64,000 nt of DNA from Daedaleopsis sinensis (taxonomy: Eukaryota > Basidiomycota > Agaricomycetes > Polyporales > Polyporaceae): NCBI GenBank assembly GCA_033807695.1, contig CM066305.1, positions 2,852,001 to 2,916,000 on the forward strand, given 5' to 3'. This document shows, in pieces, positions 1 to 11,329 of the stretch; within the stretch, counting starts at the first letter, position 1, and each line of letters opens with the position of its first letter. A program made the position numbers and the translations under genes. Under the pieces are notes generated by a model. It was not told the origin of the DNA and did no database searches. It was given only the letters and a program-made list of their open reading frames with translations.

Positions 1-96
1 CAAATCGCGTGATCCATATTTCGGAGGGCAGTTCGTCTTTGAGGAGCAAACTCTTGGTGAGTAACAACGCCGCCTGCATATGACTCCACAGCACTC

Positions 97-1041
97 ATGG
101 GCGCAGCTCGAAGGCAGGTACACTTCAAGGAAGAGGCTGGCACGCAATCCCTTGACCCGGCCGCGCCGACCTCGCAATCTTCACCCCCAACATCCCCTGC
201 TCCAACTTGTCGCGTCAGAGCCCACTCAGACAAGGTTTCAAGAAGCATGTGGCTGCGACCGTACTTTTTTATTCCAGCGGTGGTCCTCCTCATCTCTATC
301 ATTGTCTTCTCCGCTATGGGCTCTGCACTGGATCAATGTCCCCTCCCTCCGATACTCAAGCGCTACGCCGCTTCACGGTTGCGCCTGTTACGCTCCTTCA
401 CAGCCACACCCCTGCCCGCCGACCTCGCCACGCGTATCGATGTTGCCGTTCGTACCGCATTGCTCGACCGTTTGGGCACGCGCGACTATGCATTAGCTAT
501 CGACGGCGCGAGCATCGTGCCTTCGCTCACTTCTGGGCGCACTGCTCACCCATCCAGCTCGCGGCATCCCGCAGAGGTTCTTCTTCGCCCCAACTTGGAT
601 GGTGGACGCTGCTGGCAACTTCCTACCCCCGGAGGACAGGTCGGCATCGCGCTGCCGGAGATCATCTATCCCTCTCACTTCACAATCGACCATATCCCCT
701 CGGAGCTCGCAGAAGAACCGGGACAAGCACCACGTCGCCTGAGAGTGTGGGGCGCTCTGGATGGCCGCCTCAACAAGCAACGGTATGATGAATATGTCTC
801 TACCCATGGAGATTCGACCGCTCTCATGAGTCCCCCCATCACGCAAGGGTACACCTTCGTATCTGTCGCGGACTTTCAATATGCTATCAAGTCGACGCGC
901 AACGTCCAGACATTTCCGGTATACGACTACGTCAGTAAAATACCCCTCAGTTTTGGTGTCTTCGTCGTGGAGGTGCTAGATAACTGGGGCAGCAACTCTA
1001 CGTGCATCTATCGGATTCGCATACATGGATGTTCTGCGTGA
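97..1041 (+). CDS. SUN-domain nuclear envelope protein (Sad1/UNC-84 family)
   Basis: The frame codes for about 314 residues. One hydrophobic segment at roughly residues 55-75 is followed by a C-terminal SUN domain from about residue 130 to the end. Visible SUN hallmarks are 'YALAIDGASIVPSLTS', 'CWQLPTPGGQVGIALPEIIY', 'FTIDHIP', the 'RLRVWGALDG' strand and the closing 'NWGSNSTCIYRIRIHG'. Known SUN proteins sit in the inner nuclear membrane, with the SUN domain in the perinuclear space, and bind KASH proteins to form LINC bridges. This protein is shorter than S. pombe Sad1 and has little room for the usual luminal coiled coil. The ATG at 97 is the first in frame. A possible 35-nt intron (57-91, GTGAGT..CAG) could join it to coding sequence that starts outside the window, so the N terminus is uncertain. 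Confidence 0.85.
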   Translation: MGAARRQVHFKEEAGTQSLDPAAPTSQSSPPTSPAPTCRVRAHSDKVSRSMWLRPYFFIPAVVLLISIIVFSAMGSALDQCPLPPILKRYAASRLRLLRSFTATPLPADLATRIDVAVRTALLDRLGTRDYALAIDGASIVPSLTSGRTAHPSSSRHPAEVLLRPNLDGGRCWQLPTPGGQVGIALPEIIYPSHFTIDHIPSELAEEPGQAPRRLRVWGALDGRLNKQRYDEYVSTHGDSTALMSPPITQGYTFVSVADFQYAIKSTRNVQTFPVYDYVSKIPLSFGVFVVEVLDNWGSNSTCIYRIRIHGCSA

Positions 1042-1502
1042 ATCTTCGTTTTCCGACCTCACCCTCTTGATTATCCTCGTGAGTCTTCTCTTTATCGCTT
1101 CTGTGGACGTTGCACTTATGCGATCGCGAATACAGAGTCGGAGTGGCGTGAGGAGACGTGCGGGTAGGAACTGTGTGGCAATGAAGTCAATGGTAATTGA
1201 GTTTTTGAGTTTAACGTGAGTTTGTATCTGTCGATGTCAATGCAATTATTGTCCTCTCCTCGAATCTCTTTATGTCTGGCAATGCGTCAAATCGCGGGTA
1301 TGCGAGACGCTATGGCAATGGCGAGAAACACCCTTTGTCACTATCACGCACATCTCCTTGGTCGGCGTCGCTCTCTCGCTCCTCTTCCTCTTCCACACCA
1401 CCTGTACGTCTGCCACCACACGCAAAACAGATATCCTTGCTGCCGGTTGGTGCTCCGTTGGAATAGGAGATATACCCGCTAATTGACTCGCCTCAGGTCA
1501 GC
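1042..1502. other. Intergenic, no gene recognised
   Basis: This is the 3' flank of the SUN gene and the promoter of the next gene. Only short, unconvincing frames are present. I see no repeat or RNA gene. Confidence 0.5.
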
Positions 1503-4500
1503 ATGGATCCACAGCACTCTCACCCCTCAGCGTTCCAGCAGGGACCGCCGCCGCCTGGTAATTTTGCGCCCCCTGCGAACGCGTTCCAGCCGGGACCGCC
1601 GCCGCCTGGTCATTTTGTGCCCCCTGCGAACGTGTTCCAGCCGGGACCGCCGCCGCCTGGTAATTTTGTGCCCCCTGCGAACGCGTTCCAGCCGGGACCG
1701 CCGCCGCCGCCTGGTAATCTTGTGCCCCCTCCGGGACCGCCGCCGCCTGGCCAGTATGTTCCTCCTAGTAACGTACCGTTGACCTCCAACGCGGCCCCTT
1801 CGCATGTTCAAAATGCAAACGGTAACCCCTCGTACTATCTCGGCCCTCAGCAGCAACCATACGGTCCTTCACAGCCGATCGCATTCGGGTACATCAATCC
1901 CGCGCAGGGCGCGTTCTCGTTCTCTAGCCCTCATCAGTCCCAGCAGTACTATGCCCAGCAAGGTCCACCCCCAGGTGCTCCTGCACCTGCCTACGCGTCA
2001 CCTTACGGTTTCGCGCCTATGCCACAGCCTGCCTTCACACCATACGCCCCTTACCCCCCGAACCCACCGCCTGGAAACCAGGGCCACGCCAACATGTCTC
2101 AGCAGGTCAACAATGGTCCCGCGAGTGCTACAAACATACAAGCCGGCGTCCAGCCTGCAGGCAATGGGCCATCTGATCGCGCGAGCCAGCAACCAGCGGC
2201 TGGCGCCCCGCCCGCCGCCAATCCTCCGCCTCTGCGGACGGCTCGCCCCGAATCTTCTGCACCACGCGGGTCCTCCAACACACAAGGCCGAGCGTCCGGT
2301 GCAAGAGCCACCACCGCCCCGACGGCCAACGGCACACGAGCTGCGCCTTCATCAGGCTCAGGAGTGCAGACCACCGCTGGGACGCTTCCTCCTCCCGACG
2401 GCGTTGTCCCTATCAATTTTGGAGCAAACGTGGTGAGATTTTCCGTCGTAATGCGCTATCTCACATATTAATGAACGTCACAGTCACCAGAAGACGCTCT
2501 CGCGCTTTGGTACATGCTTAGCGAGAACGACCAACGAAACCTGATCAATATCTACGCCCAGGAGAAGAGCAGCATGCCCGGGCAAGGGTCCGGAGGCACG
2601 CAAGTACGTTCAAGAGATACATAATGCTTGAACTGAACTCACAACTGGCATACATAGCACACAACATCTGCAGCTTCGACGGCGTCTTCTACCTCGACGC
2701 GAACGACTTCGACGCGAACGACGTCGTCGGCCGCGTCCACTGTGAGAGGAACGGCGTCGTCAGCGTCTACATCGACGGTGAGACGGACGGCGTCGTCGGC
2801 CTCAGCGACAACTGCGAGACGAACGACTAGGAGGCATCCTCAGTCCAGGACTCCGTATGTCGAAGAGGTAGAAGATGAGTCTGTGCGTGCTCTGCGTAGT
2901 GACTCTGTGTCGACAGTCAAACTGATGCCACCGTTCAGGATCATGCTCCTACTCGAGACTCGTTCGGCACACCAGTAAGTCATAACACCATTGACTCAAT
3001 CAACCCCAAATTGACTTCTAGCATACAGATTTACGGGCTACACGAATCTCCGAGCAACGCGAGCAATGCAAGCACGATACGCCCTGGACAGTCTTTCTCG
3101 GGCCCCGCCGCGCCTTCCAACAACGAAGGGCATTTCGGAGTCTTGATGATGGACGCAATACATGACATGCGTGAGGAGATCCGTTCTGTCAAGTGAGTAG
3201 TATCTGCTTCTAACCATCTATATTCGTGCTAATGGGTTGGAAGAGCTGCTTTGGAAGAGCAGCAACGTGGAACTTTCAAGTCCAAATCCAAATCCAAATC
3301 TAAGTCGTATGGTTCGCGCACCGGCGGAAAGCCTAGCGGGCCGGAGGATTTCACCGCAGAAATGGGAGACGTCTCAGAGGAGAACGACGAGGCTGAGCCA
3401 GACTCCGATGACGAGGACGCTTACGACGTTAAAGCTGCCGCTGCCGCTGTGGCGAAGCAGAAAGCTGCGGATAAACCACACCTCCTCCGCCTTGCGGTGA
3501 GTGTGACCTTTACCACCCTCAGATCGGTACTGACGTGGTCTATCGGGTTCGTGGTCGCTCCTACTTCAGGGTATCGTACGGTCTCACCTGAAGAAGAAGC
3601 TGCTGAGGTACAAGAACACGCGGCAACTTCCTCGCAAGTTCCCGCCCATGTCGCCTGAAGAGATTAAAGCGTTCGAAGATCGGGAAGAAGACTACTTCAA
3701 CGTCGATAACTTCCGGATTGAGTTCGTTCTCGGCTGGAAGTCCTGTTCCGTCAACGTCGAAGCCAGCGAGTTTGTCGCTACCCACCTCCTGGATTCAATT
3801 AGGGGCGGCGCCTACAGCGATCCTCCTGTCCCTAAGCGCTTCTTGACTAAAACTTGGATCAAGAAGCTTCTCGACGCCCACATGCCGCATCTGCGTGCTG
3901 AGTACAAGCGGCACGCGACCCTCAAGAGAGACAAAGATATTGCCAAGGAGAAAAAGCGAAAGCGTCGCAAGAGGCGTGCTTCACGTCAGCGTACGGTATG
4001 TTGGGAATATATCATCTGCTGCGATTATCCTCCTCATGCTATTCATAATCAGACTCGCAAAGTACGCGTGCGGGTCCTGGAGAATCACGGGTTGAAGAAG
4101 CATCTAGTCCTCTTCGAGAAGCTGAAACCTGCTCATATGAGCGGTGACGAACCCGAAGTCGATAGTTCCGACGATGAACTGGCGCGTCAAAGCCATCCGC
4201 GGGTGTATATCATCGTGGAAGCACAGTGGCAAAGTCAGGAACTAGTCGACTTTTTGCGGACTCTCGACCAGTGGAACATAGAGGATTGGAAGCAGAAGAT
4301 TGGAGATCGTCTTCCCAGCGGACAAGGTCCTCGCAAACGCATTTCTGCCACCACTCCGACACCCGTTGATTCACCAGCACCTAAGGGACTGTGGAAGAAC
4401 TGCTACGACGACGTGTGGCTGCAATCTCTCAAACCTACCGCCCGGGAGAACCTCAACATCATCAACAAAAACTACGACTTCACCTTGCCCTTGTGGTGCC

Positions 4501-4643
4501 CACTTACCGCTGAGCAGGCCGCTCGCGCGGAAGCGAAGACCAAGAAAGGCAAAGGCAAGAACAAGGCCACTACCGACGACAGTGACACGGATGACGACGA
4601 CTCGCAGGAGGACGACGACATGAACGAGGTCGAAGAGGACTGA
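1503..4643 (+). CDS. Conserved fungal protein with proline-rich repeats, function unknown
   Basis: Seven exons join in one frame: 1503-2432, 2484-2603, 2658-2974, 3022-3192, 3244-3496, 3570-3995 and 4053-4643, all with GT..AG borders and matching phases, giving about 935 residues. The N terminus is disordered and proline-rich, with a 17-residue tandem repeat around 'GPPPPGNFVPP'. A middle exon is Ser/Thr/Arg-rich. The C-terminal half is the folded-looking part, with 'FRIEFVLGWKSCSVNVEAS', 'KTWIKKLLDAHMPHLRAEY', a Lys/Arg run 'KEKKRKRRKRRASRQR' and 'NYDFTLPLW', before an acidic tail. The layout resembles large families of uncharacterised agaricomycete proteins that I recall from mushroom genomes; I know no function. 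The basic run suggests nuclear location (inference). Exon 3 may hide a further short intron. Confidence 0.75.
1541..1731 (+). repeat. 51-bp coding minisatellite (proline-rich repeats)
   Basis: Units beginning with GGGACCGCCGCCGCCTGG occur at about 1541, 1592, 1643 and 1694, a 51-bp period, with a shortened copy near 1733. The period is a multiple of three, so copy-number change would keep the frame of the host gene. Confidence 0.85.
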
Positions 4644-4999
4644 GGACGGGAGGCTTCGAATTCGGGGGACGGGCTGAACGTTCGCAGGGGGTTATTCATA
4701 TTGCATCAATTCAAGCCCGATTATGGTCTGGTACGAGCCTGAGGCGACGTTTATCGGCATGATGTCAGTGAGTACCGTGATTTTGGGCCCGGGGATATGG
4801 GAGATGAACGTTTCGTGAGCGTGTTCCACGAGCTGCAATGAGCTCGGGCAGTGGGGTCAAGGACTCCGTTGGGCGGACACTGCAGTGTCAAGGCTCCGTC
4901 GCACGGGGTAGGAGTGCCGCGATGGAACGGGCTATGTGTGCGGTGAGTCCGCCGAAGAGGGCGGGCACTCCGTACACGAGCGGCGGTGGGCGGTGAGAG
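4644..4999. other. 3' flank grading into GC-rich repeat DNA
   Basis: No gene is seen. From about 4810 the sequence takes on the 'gagctgc..gagctcg' pattern of the downstream minisatellite in degenerate form. Confidence 0.5.
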
Positions 5000-6135
5000 A
5001 GTCCGACGAGCTGCGAGGAGCTCGTTAGGGCGCCGCTGCGCGCACTGGGTGCACCGCGCTGCGCCGCGGACTTCTGTGCGGCGAGCGCGACGAGGCGACG
5101 AGCCCTCCGTGCGCGTAGCGGCGCCCTAACGAGCTTCTCGTCCGCGCTGCGCCTCGGATCTCTATGCGGCGAGCGTGACGAGGGGACAAACTCTCCGTAT
5201 GCGAGCGGCGGCGAGCTAAAGAGCTACGACAAGCTCGGTAGCGCTCCTCTGCGCACACGGGGAGCCCCGTTATGCGCCGCGAGCTGTGGTGCGTGAGCCC
5301 GGCGAGGGGGCGGGGACTCCATACGCGAGCGGCGGCGAGCTGCACGGAGCTCGGTAGCGCTCCTGCGCGCACGGGGAGCTCCGCTATGCGCCGCGAGCTG
5401 TGGGGCGTGAGCCCGGCGCGGGGGCGGGGACTCTGTACGCGAGCGGCGGCGAGATGTGAGGCCGCCGGATGAGCTGCACGGAGCTCGATAGCGCTCCTCT
5501 GCGCGCACGGGGAGCTCCGCTATGCGCCGCGAGCTGTGGGGCGTGAGCCCGGCGCGGGGGCGGGGACTCTGTACGCGAGCGGCGGCGAGATGTGAGGCCG
5601 CCGGATGAGCTGCACGGAGCTCGATAGCGCTCCTCTGCGCGCACGGGGAGCTCCGCTATGCGCCGCGAGCTGTGGGGCGTGAGCCCGGCGCAGGGGCAGG
5701 GACTCCGTACGCGAGCGGCGGCGAGATGTGAGGCCGCCGGATGAGCTGCACGGAGCTCGATAGCGCTCCTCTGCGCGCACGGGGAGCTCCGCTATGCGCC
5801 GCGAGCTGTGGGGCGTGAGCCCGGCGCAGGGGCAGGGACTCCGTACGCGAGCGGCGGCGAGATGTGAGGCCGCCGGATGAGCTGCACGGAGCTCGATAGC
5901 GCTCCTCTGCGCGCACGGGGAGCTCCGCTATGCGCCGCGAGTGGCTGAGGGTGAGCCGGGCGAAGGGGCGGGGACTCCGTACGCTAGCGGCGGCGAGATG
6001 TGAGGCCGCCGGATGAGCTGCACGGAGCTCGATAGCGCTCCTCTGCGCGCACGGGGAGCTCCGCTATGCGCCGCGAGCTGTGGGGCGTGAGCCCGGCGCA
6101 GGGGCAGGGACTCCGTACGCGAGCGGCGGCGAGCT
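5000..6135. repeat. GC-rich 136-bp minisatellite array
   Basis: The motif GGGGCGTGAGCCCGGCG starts units at about 5402, 5538, 5674, 5810 (near-identical), 5946 (diverged) and 6082 (partial), an exact 136-bp period. Shorter degenerate copies extend left to about 5000. Each unit has CpG-rich inner palindromes such as GAGCTGC..GGAGCTC. Long open frames on the minus strand here repeat with the unit and are by-products of it, not genes. Confidence 0.92.
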
Positions 6136-6375
6136 GCGAGGGAGCCCGAAGGGAACCGGGCACGGTGCCGGCGTCGTCTTTGAGTTGTTTGAGGTGCGCG
6201 TTGAGCCGGAGGGTGTGCCAAAGGACCCGCTTGCACACGGCGGGGCGGGCTTACGCTCTTTGAGCGGCGGGGGTCCTTGAGTTGCATGCCGTGCATTATG
6301 ACAGGTACGCATTCTGCGCAAAGGGTTCAAAGAACTTGCGCTCGGCAGCATCGTTCTCATTCAGCGTGCCTTTGA
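6136..6375. other. Spacer between two minisatellites
   Basis: No gene or repeat is recognised between the 136-bp and 42-bp arrays. Confidence 0.4.
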
Positions 6376-6629
6376 CAGTGCGCGCCACGCTCTTCGCACT
6401 GCACGCGAAGCCCGCAACGCTGCGCACCACGTCCTTGGGCACTGCACGCGACGTCCTCGACACTGCGCGCTATGTGCTCCGTGCTGCACGCTACGTCCTC
6501 GACACTGCGTGCTGTGTGCTCTGTGCTGCACGCGATGCCCTCGACACTGCGCGCCATGCTCTTCACGCTGTACGCGACACCCTCGACTCTGCGCGCCATG
6601 CACTTCGTGCCGCACGCGAAGTCCCTTGA
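6376..6629 (+). repeat. 42-bp tandem repeat, six degenerate units
   Basis: Six units of about 42 bp follow the pattern 'CACTGCGCGC.ATG.TCT.C' then 'GTGCTGCACGCGA.GTCCTCGA'. Because 42 is a multiple of three, several frames stay open. The frame starting at 6282 would code for 14-residue repeats such as 'DTARYVLRAARYVL', but I see no independent evidence that it is a gene. Confidence 0.85.
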
Positions 6630-7274
6630 CGCTGAGGTCGAGATCCTGTATACGGTTTCATATTGGTCACATTGTCTTTGACGCTGCCCGTCTTACACAA
6701 TGTCTGTCGCGCAAGGAGATTTGACACGTTTCCTTTGGTGGTACACGCCTGGGTCTGTCAACTGCGAGGAAATCCTGAGAGAGTATAAATAGTCCTTCAA
6801 AATTCCAGACCCACGCCATACAAACAGTCTCTTTTAGGGTCATGTAACGTACCACAACAATGTCGCTTGAATTTCCTTGAGTTGGGCAGCCGTTAGCCAT
6901 TGTCTAGAAACGTCCACCATTCCCCTTGGTCAGACTTTGTTAAGAAAGGTAAAATCTCCCTAGGATTTCCCTCAAGTACCCCAACGCCGAGGCACATAGA
7001 ATTTCCGGCCAAGGGACATTGTACTGACTGTCGCGGGAAATGTAGAGTATCCTCGCGGGTGGTAGCCTGATGGACGACGTGGGAATCGTGACATGTCACA
7101 ACAATGTCTCAAGTATTTCCCTTCGACCAGATTTCGCTGCTGCCCGCCGTGCCTACACGGTCACGCGTCTTTTGAATGTCCATCGACATCGTCTCGCCCG
7201 GTGCCTACGTTAATTCTCTACTACATCATACTGCTTTCTTGTAATCTGTCGATTGTTCCATCTGCAATCCTTAG
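6630..7274. other. Intergenic, orphan promoter-like region
   Basis: No gene is recognised. Several loosely similar segments recur ('acaatgtc..' near 6698, 6859 and 7102), which may be a decayed repeat. A TATA box lies at 6784. Confidence 0.4.
6784..6791 (+). promoter_or_regulatory. TATA box (TATAAATA)
   Basis: A good TATA consensus stands about 490 bp upstream of the ATG at 7275. It could serve that gene through a long leader, or be an orphan promoter of a degraded element. Confidence 0.35.
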
Positions 7275-9026
7275 ATGCCCCGATCTTTCGGCGGAGGACA
7301 ACTACCCATCTCTGCTTTCTTCGGATCCGCCTCGTCGTCGAGACGCACCAGCAAGACCGGCAACCCCAGACTCACTCCTAAGCGCAATCATACGAGCTCA
7401 GCCGACAAAGAGCCCTCAGAGCGTCCAACCAAGAAGCCGAAGCAAGATGAGAACATCACACCCTCTAGGAGATACTCGAAGCGCAAAGTGGGTGACAAAG
7501 GGGAGGGGAGCTCCGGTTCGCGACTGAGGAAAGGCACTCATGTCTCTGCGGATGGTGACTTGGACGACGGCCTGATTGAAGAAGACCAGCCGAGAAGTAT
7601 GGTGCCTTTGTGCGATGTTCTGGACGACACTCGTACGAACACCGCGCTTGGAAGAGAGGCGATCGATGTCGCTCGTCCCGACGGCGCACGCCCTTATGCG
7701 GACGACATCTGCGGCCTTGGATACTCCTCACTCACTCCAGAGCGGCATCATGGTAGCCGTGCCTTCGACTCACTTCCTTCTCCGCCTCTTACTGTGCCCC
7801 AAGCCACGCGACATAGAGCGGTGTACGACGATCACGAAGACGAAATCTTTGAACAGACATCGGGCGGACTGGAACCTCTGCTTGTTACTACAATCGCTTG
7901 CGATGTGCAGCAACTGCCGCCGTCTACTACCGGTGTGTCTTCATCCCCGTCGCCCTTGCTATGCGTAGATGTCCTAAATCCTTTTGATGACTCAGGCGGC
8001 GCTCGTATAGCAGGCGAGGGCCTTCACACAGCACTCTCACTACACGACAGCCCAAAGCTTATGTTACCTCCGCCTCTTCCACTCAGAATACCCAATTATA
8101 CCGCGTCGTCACTCGTCACAGTCCCTTTGTACTCTGACAAATGGGTACCTTCTTCACAGACACAAGAACAAGAATTGACGATTCCTGACGATGCCGCAGA
8201 AACCTCTCCTTCCTCGAATTATCCGCTCTCCAGTCCAAAGAGTTCGTATGAAATCGTCCCTACGTCTCAAAGCCAAGAGAGAGAACTGGAGATACCGCCG
8301 TTCTCGGATGGACGCTTGAGCGGAACGACTGCCATGTTTCCATATCGCTCGGAATCCGCTGAAGACGAAGGTCACAGAAGGACTCCTTCTCCGGACATCG
8401 TCGAGAGCTCACAAAGCCAGTTCGAAGCAGATATCACCCCAGAGTGGGCCGACACCCTTGCTGAGAGGAAGGCTGAAGTTGAACGGTAAGCCCTGGCAAT
8501 TGCGACTATGCTATCACTTCATTAAACCAATTGGATATATAGGCCTGCAAAGAGCGTCCCAAGATCACAGACTATGTCCCCTCCCCTCGCAGCTATCTCG
8601 CAAGATTATGAAGCTCACGATGAATATTCGCCGAACTCGGAACCATCTCTCAGCTATTCCAATCTGCGGGTATCTCCTCCTCCCATACCGTCAACGTCGC
8701 AGTCCTCGGAGTCATACGATTCTCAACCACACTTGAAGACGCCCACACAACTACGTCTCTTCAGAGACATGTTCGAAGGGCGCGACGAACAGGGGAATTA
8801 TCTTGCTGACGTACGGGTCGATCGGTCGCCTTCACCCTCCATCGACATGCCATCCCACCCCGGCAGCCACAGCGACGAGGATGTCGTAGATCAGGAACGC
8901 GTATCACCTCCTCCAATCCCCGTTGACGATGGCTCCTACGAATCATCTTACGGATATTCCTCCTCGGAGGGATATCCCACCCCTGTTCGGATGTTCATGG
9001 AGATGTTCTCCAGCGACTCCGAATGA
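7275..9026 (+). CDS. Predicted PCNA-binding (PIP-box), SQ/TQ-repeat protein
   Basis: Two exons (7275-8485, 8543-9026) join in phase and give about 564 residues. Residues 9-16 read QLPISAFF, a full match to the PIP box (Q-x-x-I/L/M-x-x-F-F) with which many replication and repair proteins bind PCNA. A basic stretch with a likely nuclear signal follows ('KPKQDE', 'RRYSKRKVG'). A related motif occurs three times in the second half: 'VPSSQTQEQELTIP', 'VPTSQSQERELEIP' and 'VESSQSQFEADITP'. The C-terminal exon carries two copies of another motif, 'TPTQLRLFRDMFEG' and 'YPTPVRMFMEMFSS'. The rest is low-complexity and probably disordered. I do not recognise an orthologue. A role at replication forks or in checkpoint signalling is inference from the motifs. 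Confidence 0.75.
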
Positions 9027-9379
9027 TTGCCCGATCCCAGGTAGTACCAGCCTTATAGTATTTGGCCTTCTTGTACCCGCTGTGTTGGTTTTCATGAGAT
9101 TTGCTCTTGCCGTGGCGCAAACGCAGTGCGTTCGACGCGATGCGTCTCTATATCCCGTGTGAGTGATGACATCACGCTGTAAGGGTTGGTGGCTGACAAG
9201 GTTGTCGCCCTTCCGCGTTGTGAACTGCTGTTCAAAGGTCTCGATTGTGAGCGGCTTGCCAGTCAGCCGCATTAATGCGATGTTATTTCAAGCCGGAATG
9301 GAAAGCATATGTACCTATAGACACCACGATCCTCATCACCAACTCGCACACCACCACCCACCCATTCATCCCCGAAGCG

Positions 9380-10033
9380 ATGTCAGCTTTCCCCATGTGC
9401 CACAGCGGCAATGACCGTGATGAAAAGAGGCTCGAGAGGCTCTTCGTCCGGGAGGCCAAGGTAGAGCAGAAGAGCATCGCCCACGCGCTCGAAGATGTGA
9501 AAGAAGCAGAGAGGGCTCTTCGTAAGAGCATGAAGGTGCGTTCCTCAGTCCTCAATGAGCTGAAGTTTCCAGTGGATGATCGGCATGCGCGTTTCAGGCA
9601 CTAGAGAAGGCGCAGAAGCAGGCTGTCAAAGTTAAAGCCCAGGAGCACGCCGCTGCGAAGGCAATCAGCAAGACGAAGCTCCAGCACGCCGACGCGCTTG
9701 AAAGGGAGGCGAACGCTGGAGAAACCCTCTCCGTACGTCTCGACTGCTGCTCCCCTGCTCCCCTGCAGGATCCTCACTGATCGGATCGCTGGCCCGTCGC
9801 GCAGAGGAGACGCGAGCGGGAGGCCGAGTTGGAACGCAGTGTCCAGCAGTTGTGTGAAGATGTGGGCAATCGCCAGCTGGCCCTGGGGGCTAACGCTGTA
9901 AGTACGTGTTTTTGTGCTACCCTAACACCCTCTCACTCTGGTCGTTTCGTGTGCATATATATAGAAGGATCGTCAGGCGAGGTTGACTGACGTCCGTGCG
10001 CGGTTTGAACCACGTGCCGGCTCTCGCATGTAA
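9380..10033 (+). CDS. Small coiled-coil protein of a basidiomycete family, unknown function
   Basis: Four short exons (9380-9535, 9598-9732, 9805-9897, 9965-10033), all in phase 0, give 150 residues. The protein is almost entirely Ala/Lys/Glu-rich helix ('KSIAHALEDVKEAERALRKS', 'ALEKAQKQAVKVKAQEHAA', 'RRREREAELERSVQQL') with a heptad-like pattern. I recall similar short helical proteins in many mushroom genomes, all of unknown function. The ATG at 9380 is chosen because the helix starts soon after; the frame is open further upstream. Confidence 0.7.
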
Positions 10034-10276
10034 TTTTTGTGTCTCTCCTCAGACGATGTGGTCCTTCAGAGTGTCGTGCCTTCCGTAGTTCTGGACGTTT
10101 CGAGTTATGCATGAGACCCGGATTGATAGAGCTGGTATAACCTCGACCTCAAGCCGGCCACGGTCCGACGTCTGTGAGCGCCTCGAATTACGTCGAAGTA
10201 CACAGCACAGCCACAAGGACCAGTGTTTGGTCGTGTTGCTCAGTCCTCCGAAATCATTTTGGTCCACCTTGCAGCC
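10034..10276. other. Short intergenic region
   Basis: Terminator of the coiled-coil gene and promoter of ESF2. Nothing else seen. Confidence 0.4.
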
Positions 10277-11329
10277 ATGCCCCGACCAGCCACAGATCCA
10301 CGCTTCGCCGCCTTAGCAGACCCCGCTTTCGCTCAGGATCCAGAGCACGCACCATCAGGATCGCACAACGAGGTTGATGAGGGTACGGGTCATGGATCTC
10401 AAGACGAAGACGAGGAAGGAGGGGGGTCTGGTTCCGGAGAGGATGCGGACGAACACGACGAACATAGCGGAGTAGGGGATGGCATGGACCCCACCGGGTT
10501 CGCAGGACCTTCACAGAAGACCGTCAAGCCGCTTACTCCGGAAGCACTCGCTGCATTCAAGGCCGCGCAGGAGAGGGCAGGAGTGATCTACATCTCGCGA
10601 ATACCTCCCGGTATGCGCCCGACCAAGGTGCGGCACCTTATGAGCGCGTACGGGGAGATAGGGAGGGTGTATTTGCAGCAAGAAGGTGCGCATACCTCGC
10701 TCAGGAATGCTGCAGGCTTCGCGCTGACCCCCTCGATCACTCGTAGATGCCAAACGAGCGTACCTTCGCCGGAAGTATACTTCTACCAAGAAAGCCCACT
10801 TCACGGAGGGCTGGGTCGAGTTCAAGGACAAGCGTGTCGCGCGGTCCGTGGCAGAGATGTTGAATGCTCAGCCGATCGGCGGCAAGAAGGGGTCGCGCTG
10901 GAGGGACGACGTTTGGACCATGAAGTACTTGCCGAAGTTCAAATGGAACATGTTGACGGAGCAGATTGGTGAGCATCCTCGACTGCCCTCCCCAGGCGCA
11001 CACACTGATGACTGTGGTGCACAGCGCATGAAGCTGCGGTCCATGCAGCGCAACTCCGAGTTGAGCTGTCCCAGTCCAGGAAGGAGGAGAGGGATTACCT
11101 TAAGAACGTGGAACTCGCTCGCGTGTTGCACAAAAGGGCAGATCGCAAACGGAAGGCCGGAGAGGGTGCGGATGCGGGGGTGAATGAAGAGTCCCGACCA
11201 CAGAAAGTCTCGCGGAAGAATGGTGCGGACGCCTCGCCGCCCAAGGAGAAGCGCAGCAAGATGAGGGCAGTTGAGCATAAGCGGGACGCAGAGGGCCAGT
11301 TGGACTCTGTGCTGGGTAGCATTTTCTAG
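10277..11329 (+). CDS. ESF2: Pre-rRNA processing factor Esf2/ABT1
   Basis: Three exons (10277-10685, 10747-10968, 11025-11329) join in phase 1 and give 311 residues. An acidic N-terminal tail precedes an RRM whose first strand is '[20 protein letters not shown]' and whose later part is '[17 protein letters not shown]'. The family signatures '[12 protein letters not shown]', '[16 protein letters not shown]' and the basic C-terminal helix ('[16 protein letters not shown]') are present. Known Esf2/ABT1 proteins act in the nucleolus in the SSU processome, bind pre-18S rRNA and stimulate the DEAD-box helicase Dbp8. Length and domain order fit the family. Confidence 0.93.

Noticed and set aside
5224..6296. 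Series of long minus-strand frames with repeated Arg/Pro-rich protein
   Set aside because: They repeat with the 136-bp minisatellite unit and reflect its base composition.
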